Origin: Climacium dendroides
Lineage: Eukaryota; Streptophyta; Bryopsida; Hypnales; Climaciaceae
DNA length: 64,000 nt
Reading direction: 5' to 3'
Assembly (NCBI GenBank): GCA_950106755.1
Contig: OX467085.1
Location: 4,464,001-4,528,000 of the forward strand
A model generated the notes under the pieces. The model was given only the letters and a program-made list of their open reading frames with translations. It was not told the DNA's origin and did not search any database. Shown in pieces: positions 56,101-64,000 of this stretch. The first letter of the stretch is position 1. Each line of letters opens with the position of its first letter. The translations under genes were made by a program, and so were the position numbers.

Positions 56101-58930
56101 TGGCTTTCAAGTTGAATTACATGAATAGGTAATCACTTACCCCTGCGTACCAAACACAACGGTTCAAGAAAGGACCAAGTAGTGTCTCTGACACTGACCT
56201 AGGCGGAAAACGTCTAGCATCACGTGATGGTGTAGAGGAGTTCCACCACTTCAAGAATTTGATCTTGTGATCTGCCGTGGTATTACAAGTGGCCACCATT
56301 TGGAGCTTCTCTAGAGTCATCTCCGGAACCTCATTGGAACTCCAATGTTTCTCAATCTAGTCAACAAAAGGAAAGCAGAGGATGTTAGATTCTGAGGTTT
56401 GCATGACATCAATAGATTCAGTTTATGATGTAGGTCATGAAATCACCTCATCTAGAAAACCTTGCTTGTTAGCTGGATTCGCCATCGCAACCAACTTAGA
56501 CATTTTGACGTTGAGTTTACTGGTCTTCTCATGAGCTTCGGATCTCATGGCATGCGCCAGTTCCTCAGGAGTTCTGTCATCCTCCGGTGTCATCTCATTG
56601 TACCTCCACCCTGCTGCATCTGTTGACTGGGCAATTTCTTGCTGCAAAGGTGTGACAGAAAAGAATTACACATATATGATTGTATAATAAAATGGTACAG
56701 ACAAATACAATAGAAACGAAGGGAGAAGCATTCACAAAGATTCTTACCCTGAAAACAAACGACGTGAAGACTTGTAGTGGCATAGAATACCAAGTCTTTT
56801 TAGCTTTGTGTGCCCCACACAGTCGGAGCTCCGATGGCCTGAGCATCTCTTTAAACCGCTCAATAGTAAGAAGACCATATTTTTGAATCCTGTATAACGT
56901 GTGCACCAAATTCGTCTTCACGTGCGAGTCTTCCGTGGACCTGATATGCACAGAAGCGATTTCAGTTATTGTTGTACCCACAAACTGCAACATATCACAA
57001 ACTATAAGAACAACCTAACTTTGGGGCTGAAGTGAGCGGCAACAGTCAAATACTACATGCAATCAACTGATAGGGTGCCTAAAAAACATTTGAGATAAGC
57101 AGTATAATTTGTCCTTTAATGCTCCGGGGTCCTAAAATACCATTCTATGTCTTCTAATAACTATAGGGTATGTAATAATAGCGTTGTATTAAGTGTGTCT
57201 ATTTTTAAAAAGAAAATGTAGACCTTTGAGAAGGTAAATCCATAAAACATAAAAAATTTGAATATGAAGAAATGCATGTTATAGAGTTGACAAAGAAAAT
57301 GTTCACTTAGTGTTACGCAACATACAAATAAATTTTCCAAGAAAGGATATGAAGAAAATAAATGATAATTTTGAGTTAACAACAATGGATAACATATGGA
57401 ATTTGAACATAAATAAATGGATGTCACAGAGTGCCCCCCCCCTGAGAAATCAACTGAGGCATTAGAATTCCAAAGAGGGAGATTATACACTTACTTGTTA
57501 ATGTCATGCATGACATGCATGACTAGCTCGGTCTTGCCCTTGGTATCTAGTACAATGGAATCCACTGCGTAATGCCACTCCTCGTCTTTCGAGTGTTTTT
57601 TGGTAATGTAACTCATCCACGAGATGAGTCTGTGATTACCATTACAAACATAGAACTTAATGTTCTTCAAAAACCTCAGCTCGGGTTTGGAATCGACACT
57701 AGCATTGAAGGCATCATTTTTTGCCTTCCACAATGGATCCCACTTCTCTATCTCCTCTTCTGTGAACTGTGAGCTTTCTCCAGCCTCATCTGTAGTGGTG
57801 ACGTAGAAAATTGCCGCTCCTTCTCTGTATCCCTTGCTGAACTCATGCTCTAGAAAATCAAGATCACACGAGAGGGTAGGCCTCACCATGGGCATGGGAA
57901 CCATTCGGCAAAGCGGAATTTGGAGTCAAAAGAGGTGAGGTGGCTTCATCCTCAGCGAAGCAATGGTATTCACAGAGTCTACCTTGTGATATTGTCGGAG
58001 ATCGTCTTCCAACAAGTCTTTGTCATCAGCCCTCAATAGGTCATCCAGAACGTCCTCCTCCATTGCGTCTCCCTCCTCTTCACCTTCACCTTCACTTGCA
58101 ATGGGTGGTTGCATTGAATCATCGGTGTTCGGCGTTTCCAAAATAGTCTCCTCGTGCCACAGGTTTGTAGGAGTCCCATCCATCTGCGAGGTTCAACCAT
58201 GAAATTGAGCAATAGCCCTGGACTCTCATCAATGGATCCAAATTCCCCTAGAAACTAAAGTATACTAGGATTTTGTAAAAAATTATTGCATGAGAAATGA
58301 CGCAGCTGAGGCAAAAGATTTAGGATCAAAGGACATGCATTGTATAAGAAACACTCACAAGCAATGTGCCTTTAAAGGAAATCCAATACAATGGGATCAC
58401 TCAATGTCTACATCTTCCTTTGAGTCAGAGCTCAGATGGATGATGACAATTTCTTCTAAACCTTGGAACGAACTACGTGCACAATCGCGGGTCTCCTCCA
58501 TTGGTGGCCCGTCAATGGTGATGGACCCCTGCGTCTTCGAGGAATACTCCGTGTCCGAACTCTCGGGAGACATACACTGCAGCGGGCGGTTTCTAGCCAT
58601 CTCAAGTATAACTTGAAGACGTCTACGTTTCTGTGCGGGCGTAAAGTGGCGTGCATATCTCGGTGCTCGGGTGTCACTCACCCGACTGAGTTTAGAACTC
58701 TCAAAGGCATCCACAGCGTGATCAGTTGCGTCCATGACATCATCAAAATTTACCAAGTCCTCATCATGAACTTGATCCTCCTTAGTGTCTTTGTCTTCAT
58801 CAGAATCGTGAAGAACCTCTAGAGTCTCCTTCAGTGGTGTGAGAACCTGAGATGGTCCTGCCTCATGGGTGCCCGTGACGTGAGGAGGTACTAAGGTCAA
58901 TGAAGAGACATTTTGGCCACGTCTAACCTT
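53196..58930 (-). pseudogene. Gene A: ParB-like plus methyltransferase-like protein, broken
   Basis: Exons on the minus strand: 58930-58397 (acidic N-terminus; join uncertain), 58183-57495, 56984-56748, 56641-56447, 56356-56141, 56007-55772, 55404-54681, 54575-54228, 54141-53870, 53766-53556 and 53457-53196. Most junctions from 56984 on agree in phase. The second exon carries KFYVCNGNHRLISWMSYI, the ParB/sulfiredoxin-like motif. The 55404 exon holds a long charged helix (KKKADRLQIALDNKQKK onward). The 54575 exon has LVDLIIFDCQENLP where a methyltransferase would have DPPY. The last exons have EEDVVLDCTTATGASILV, a SAM-site motif I, then GQHIVALEDDENIF. Lesions: TGA at 57926, TAG at 54031, a one-base frame change between about 53960 and 53985, and a likely one-base loss at the 57495 donor. 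Length would be ~1100 aa or more. Function unknown. Confidence 0.65.
55569..55640. repeat. Imperfect 72-bp palindrome in a gene A intron
   Basis: Ends GGGGGTCC/GGACCCCC, centre CTTGGATCCGAGG. Inner arms pair imperfectly (GCATGCC/GGCATG). Same family as the four at 59498-60070, and located in the intron between the 55772 and 55404 exon ends. Confidence 0.8.
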
Positions 58931-59494
58931 CTGTGGATTGCAACATTTTTGAAGTTAGAAATGCATGCTCAAAATCATCTAATGCCACATGAGTGCTTGA
59001 GGAGATCTACAAATGAAAGTACATTTTTAAAGTCCAAAAGAAATAAAAGAGTTCCACCAACGCACGTAGAGACGTACATGGTTTTGGACATAGAAGGTAC
59101 AGTGCAATCGATCCAATCAATTTCTTTATGCTTTCTAGACAGTGATAAAGAACATAAATCATAGTAAGAGTATCAAAGATTACCAAACACTGTAAGGACC
59201 AACAAGATCATCATACATCAGAGGAATCACGAGGACCACCCAAACCACTAAAAATAAGCATAGTTACCAAACACTGTAAATAGAAACATCAGGATCACTA
59301 AACACAGAACGAATTACCAGGATTTAGGAAACTCCTCTACAATCCAAGAGATTTTATTACATCCTGACCATTATTAGGATCTCTAAACACTATCACATTT
59401 AGAACAAAAACAAATTATTTCAAGAAAAAGAAGAATCGAAGTACACCTTTCAAGGCTAAGGAGCATCACAGATAATCATAATAATTTGAATTCA
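58931..59494. other. 5' flank of gene A
   Basis: No gene seen. Words such as AAACACTGTAAG and GGATCAC recur, hinting at old repeats. Confidence 0.45.
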
Positions 59495-60100
59495 TTGAAA
59501 ATAAGGGGGTCCTAGTGAGTGCCTCCAACCAAGCCTCGGATCCGAGGCTTCTTTGGTGGCACTCACTAGGACCCCCTTATTTTTGAAATAAGATAAATCC
59601 GATGGCATGTTCCAAAACTAATCAATGACAAAATATAGTATGATTTTCACGATTTCTATGAAATAAGGGGGTCCCTGTGAGTGCCACCAAACAAGCCTCA
59701 GAACCGAGGCTTGTTTGGTGGCACTCACGGGGACCCTCTAATTTTTGAAATAGAATTAAACCTAAGGCATGGTCCACAAGTAATAAAAAGCTAAAGTAAG
59801 CATGACCCATACGATTCCTAGAAAATAAGGGGGTCCCCGTGAGTACCACCAAACAAGCCTCGGATCCGAGGCTTGTTTGGTGGCACTCACAGGGACCCCC
59901 TCATTTTTGAAATAAGATTAAACCTAAGGGATGGTCCACAAGTAATAAAAGGCTAAAGTAAGCATGACCCATACGATTCCTAGAAAATAAGGGGGTCCCA
60001 GTGAGTGCCACCAAACAAGCCTCGGATCCGAGGCTTATTTGGTGGCACTCACTGGGACCCCTTTGTTTTTGAAATAAGAATAATCCTAAGGCAAAGTCCA
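59495..60100. repeat. Tandem array of 162-bp units, each with an ~85-bp palindrome, 4 copies
   Basis: The GGGGG at the left of each palindrome falls at 59505, 59667, 59829 and 59991, an exact 162-bp period. Each palindrome runs AAATAAGGGGGTCC to GGACCCCCTTATTT with the centre GCCTCGGATCCGAGGC (copy 2 has GCCTCAGAACCGAGGC) and arms of about 40 bp with almost no loop. Spacers include AATCCTAAGGCA or AACCTAAGG and AGCATGACCCATACGATTCC. The array lies upstream of gene A. Confidence 0.93.
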
Positions 60101-60599
60101 AGGCTAAGCACCGTCAAAGCATATACTTTCAACATCGCCAAACACTATAGAAATCAACAATCACCAAGCACAATATACTAAATGGATCAAGAAAATGACC
60201 AATCACTATAAAGATCAATAGGATCACCAAACACTACATGAATCTTAAGAATCACCAAACCCTATAAGGATAAGTGAGATTACCAAATAGCAAAGAAATC
60301 TTGATAATAACCATCAATCCCAAGAATTCACCGGACACAGGGCACTTATTACCAGTCACCATCCATCGGAAACCGGCTTAAAAGGTTTACTCTTCCAAAA
60401 CTTCAATACTGCTTTAATCCACATTCCCAAAACTACAAGACTGCTTATGATCTGGAGCACCCATTCATTCCTAAAACATTTTTGTCATTCAGATCCAATG
60501 AATGTTGAGTACTGGTTAAGTACTCAATAACAAACTCGGTGGAATAGGGGCATTTTGGTTTACAAAGAATATGCATTCTTGACTCAGAATCTAGGAAAT
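60101..60599. other. Spacer with short ACTA/ATCACCAAACAC repeats
   Basis: Repeated words ATCACCAAACACTA and AAAGATCAATAGG suggest a degenerate tandem repeat. No gene. Confidence 0.4.
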
Positions 60600-61610
60600 T
60601 TCAAAATTCTTTCCAATTGTATCCAATTTCAGGGGTCCCCAAGAGGGCCTCTGATTGTGCCTCGATCCGAGGGTGAATTCTTCCAACTGAGGTGGACCCC
60701 AAACAATCAATATGTTCGCCCATGCAACGTCACAAAAACTAGACAAATCCAAAAACCTGGATCCGAGGGTGGTCTCTTCCGACCCAGGGGGACCCCTGAG
60801 AATCAGAGGAAGTACCTTCGAGATGTCACAGAAGCAGGATACAAGATGAAAAGACACCGACCAAAAAAAATTTGAAATGGTGAATATTTAAAGATTCATT
60901 GCGAATGTTTGGCTTTCACAACTGCAGGGATGCTTGGCATTTGAGAATGCCTTCAAGATTCTACTCCCCAGGAGTTGGAGATGATAGCATTCGAGTGCAG
61001 CTTCAACTGCCCAACACCAACTCTGCATCTCCAAAATCTAAGAATTCTAAACCATCAATCCAGTTCGGCCTGTCAAGAAAGCGAAACTTTTAAATTTTTT
61101 TTCAAATTGAGGGGGTCCCCACGGAAGCCACTGACTGTGCCTCGGATCCGAGGGTGGTCTCCTGGACCCCAGGGGGACCCCCGAGAATCAGAGGAAGCGC
61201 CTTCGAGATGTCACAAAAGCAGGATACAAGATGAAAAGACACCGACCAAAAAAAATTTGAAATGGTGAATATTTAAAGATTCATTGCGAATGCTTGGCTT
61301 TCACAACTGCAGGGATGCTTGGCATTTGAGAATGCCTTCAAGATTCTACTCGCCAGGAGTTGAAGATGATAGCGTCCAAGTGCAGCTTCAACTACCCAAC
61401 ACTGACTTTGTATTTCCAAATTTCCAAATTCTAAACCAACGATCCAGTTCATCTTGTGAAGTAGGCGGAACTTTTAAATTTTTTTTTCAAATTGAGGAGT
61501 CCCCACGGGAACCACTGATTGTGCCTCGGATTCGAGGGTGGTCTCCTCGAACCCAGAGGGACCTCCGAGAATCAGAAGAAGCGCCTTCGAGATGTCAACA
61601 GGGCTAGACA
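60600..61610. repeat. Tandem 385-bp repeat, about 2.6 copies, with a related GGATCC hairpin
   Basis: GGATCCGAGGGTGG falls at about 60759 and 61144, and GGATTCGAGGGTGG at about 61528, a period of 384-385 bp. GCAGGATACAAGATGAAAAG recurs at the same period. Each unit has a GGGGTCCCC...GGGGGACCCC inverted pair around the centre. The centre (CCTCGGATCCGAGG) is shared with the 162-bp array, but the arms are different and less perfect. Confidence 0.85.
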
Positions 61611-63391
61611 AAACGAGAAGATGACACCGAGAAAGGAAACCGGTGAAGGTTGACCTAGAGGGAATTGGGAAGGCGAGAGATGCAAGAATTGAGAGAGTAC
61701 CTTAGCAATTCTTGTCTCCATCGGAGGAACAACCACTTCTTCTGGAACTTCGCTCGACCGACTCCGAGTGGTCCTTGTCGTCTCCCGCAGCTGCCCAAAA
61801 CGTGCACAAGCAAATCAAAAGACAAAATGTGAAGACGCTGTGAGGTTTGTAAGTTCCTATGGCCACTGAATTCACAACGAAGAAAGTATAGCGCGCCATG
61901 TTGCATGCACCGCAACTTGAGCATGGGAATTCCAATTTTAGAAACAAGGCCGCTTTTGAAAATTCTCCGCGGCTGCGGATAGGGTTTCCCACCATCACCT
62001 CCGGATCACCAGGACCATCGTGCGAATGGAGATATATCACCTCCGAGGGAATTTGAAATTCCAGATCAAATGAGCCACGATTCAGATCAAATGACCCTAC
62101 AGTTCTTGTTCCAGAAATTCACAAGAATAGTAGGGAATCTTCAAATTAAAAAAAAAATAGTCCTACGGGGACACCGTAGTGCACTAAGGTCACCGGACAT
62201 TCAAAAGTACAATGCACAGAGAGCATTTCCATTTGCATTGCTGCAAGAATTTTGAAAAAACAAAAAATCCATCCCCTCTTGCATTTGTGGATAAGGCCCA
62301 CATCTGGAACCGTGGATTAGTCTTGGGAATCAATGGTCCAGATTAAATTTTGATCCATCGTAGGTGGCATAGCTTGAGATGTTGCCACGTGGTCTCTGAA
62401 GACGGGTTGAAGTCTTAGAAGAAGTCACGAAGAGATGTTTTTCAAATCCTAAGCGATTTGGAAATTGCAATATAATATAAGCAATTGGAATGAAAAATAG
62501 CCCCTTTTGTCTATTTGAAGGAGACATTTATTTTATTCACCCCTAAATGCCTAAGGCACCCTAAAGATGTTTGTCCCAGACCAAAAGCGTGAGGGGTTAT
62601 CATTGTCTTCAATAAAACAAAGTTTTTTCATTTTGATGTCTGACAATGAAGGTGTTGAAAGAGCTTCTTTCCTAAACCAATGTTGAGTCTGTAAATCTGA
62701 AGGAATACTTTCATTATTACAAATGAAGCAAATGTTTCTTTTTATAAATCCTATCAGTCACTACAATTTTTTTGAAATTTGGAAATCAATGTTCTCTAGG
62801 ATTGGAGGTGACATGAAGAACTACGTATAGTGCTAGCACATTGAAATGCGCTTTCATTGAAGTTATTGTTGTATGAAAAGCTGTGAAATTCACTGTATAT
62901 AGCACCATCAAGTTGATGGAGTGCAACTGCTCTTATAAAAGGATAGAAAATTTGACCAAATTCACACTTCAATATTTGACACTTTCACTGATTTACTTAG
63001 GGGCTAACTAAGATTTTGAAAGCATAACTCTATTCACGAAGAAAAGAAGTTCTCAAACTTTAACATCTATTTGCTTTATTACAAGTATGCGAAGACAATG
63101 TGCAACCAGTATTTCCTGTGAAAATGGTAGTATCCTCCTACTAACTGTTCTACCAAACCATCTCAAAATACAGGACTTCACTTACAAACAAATTGAGAGG
63201 GTTTTAATGAATAGAAGGTTCTTAGATAGACGTGTCTTCCAATCCACATATTCCTACTATGTATACACTAATACAGTTACAATGACGCACTAGAGCTTGC
63301 CACAGAAATCTTCTATCTTTTGGCGTTCCTGCTAAACCATGAAGAGGAAAGAAAAAAGGGATACTAAATGAGTACTCTGAAAGCTTCGTAC
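61611..63391. other. No confident gene
   Basis: A minus-strand open stretch at about 61920-61690 (KLRCMQHGALYFLRCEF; KKWLFLRWRQELL) could be a 5' exon of gene A, but has no motif I know. 62240-63300 is AT-rich with nothing supportable. Confidence 0.35.
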
Positions 63392-63757
63392 CATGGCGTC
63401 CGCTGTCCGTCTGCCACGTTGGGAACTTGGATTTTCTAAGAACACCTCTAGCGCTGCCTCAACATCGACAGCATGCACATCTTCCTCACGAGTAGTACTC
63501 CCACCTTCATATCGAAGAACTCTCTGCAAATCCGTGGGTGCCGATTCGGCAGTCTTTGGCACCGCTCTCCTTCCTCTCGTCATTCTGGATCGCCTCAGTG
63601 CCTTGGATGATGAAAAATATATGGAACCTCGTCTCCTTCCTCTCTTTCTAGGTCTCAAACTAATGAACTCCTTCATTGAGTTGTCTACAAGCATGAAGGG
63701 AGCTCAAATAGCCTATTCATCAACGCTCTCAACTACAACACCAACACTGAAAGCCAA
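63392..63757 (-). pseudogene. Exon-like ORF with basic cluster, two in-frame stops
   Basis: A minus-strand frame (NGLAFSVGVVVESVDE, then TAG and TGA close together, then a basic RPRKRGRRRG that could be a nuclear localisation signal, ending EDVHAVDVEAALEVFLENP) stops at a donor ATG/GTACGA at 63392. It may be an exon of a third member of the gene A/B family or an upstream exon of gene A. Both stops fit TGG changed to TAG or TGA. Family unknown. Confidence 0.4.
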
Positions 63758-64000
63758 ACCATTTGAATGAAGACAAAGAATACAACTGGTGGTCCTTATA
63801 TTCTACAGTATGCTTGCACGCGCCGTCACATCCTCATTTAATAAGACTAATACAAATGGCAAGAGGATGCATAAGTCGGCGCATGGCAGGTTCCTTAATG
63901 TGCCCACTATTTGAAATCTACAAGTACACTAACAATGGTGGCGGAGTCTACATTGAAGATGATGCCGCCAATCCAAAATGACGAGTAAGCTATTCAAGAG
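63758..64000. other. Window end, unassigned
   Basis: A short plus-strand open frame (63763-63981) reads YNWWSLYSTVCLHAP and GGGVYIEDDAANP. It has no known motif, and the window ends before it can be judged. Confidence 0.3.

Noticed and set aside
59495..61610. CRISPR array
   Set aside because: Eukaryotic plant context, long units with internal palindromes, no variable spacers of uniform size and no cas genes.

Overview
The window looks like nuclear DNA of a land plant. The evidence is a five-exon gene for the chloroplast Rubisco-assembly chaperone RbcX with an N-terminal transit-peptide-like region, a fragment of a plant vacuolar-sorting receptor, short introns with GT/AG borders, TTTAGGG-type repeats, and a Ty1/copia element whose primer-binding site starts TGGTATCAGAGC. 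I cannot fix the clade from the sequence. Most of the window is AT-rich, repeat-filled DNA with few intact genes.

Layout. 1-935: broken vacuolar-sorting receptor (+). 1.8-2.5 kb: small inverted-repeat element. 6.4-9.4 kb: decayed gene of the DUF7869 type. 13.1-14.6 kb: RbcX, the clearest ordinary gene. 20.1-25.3 kb: complete young copia retrotransposon (201-bp LTRs with 2 differences, TSD CCAAG, intact 1388-codon gag-pol, extra leader ORF). 29.9-34.2 kb: an ~0.8-kb TIR element split by a 3540-bp TG...CA element (TSD TCAGA) that carries a stop-interrupted ORF. A second copy of the TIR element is at 36.7-37.5 kb and a truncated copy of the inserted element at 39.8-41.1 kb. 36.1-36.5 kb: tandem 38-bp hairpin units. 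42.35-43.43 kb: FCP1/NIF-like phosphatase-domain gene (-).

The right third (44-59 kb, minus strand) holds two diverged members of an unusual large multi-exon gene family, called gene B (44.2-51.9 kb) and gene A (53.2-58.9 kb) here. Each joins a ParB/sulfiredoxin/DGQHR-like motif (NGNHR or NGQHS) to a C-terminal region that resembles an N4/N6-type DNA methyltransferase with a degenerate catalytic motif. Both copies are broken. Gene B has twelve in-frame stops, all TAG or TGA, and a complete hAT transposon (46428-50180, TSD CATCTAGC) inside one exon. The introns and 5' flank of gene B carry about a dozen palindromes built on AGGTCG...CGACCT. Gene A carries a different, longer palindrome family centred on GCCTCGGATCCGAGGC, including four in tandem at an exact 162-bp period. 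In both families the two arms change together. This ParB-like/methyltransferase family with associated palindromes is my best candidate for an undescribed system. The link between protein and palindromes is inference.

Nothing here forms an operon. RbcX and the FCP1-like gene are stand-alone plant genes. The rest is transposons, their nested insertions, and the decaying gene family.
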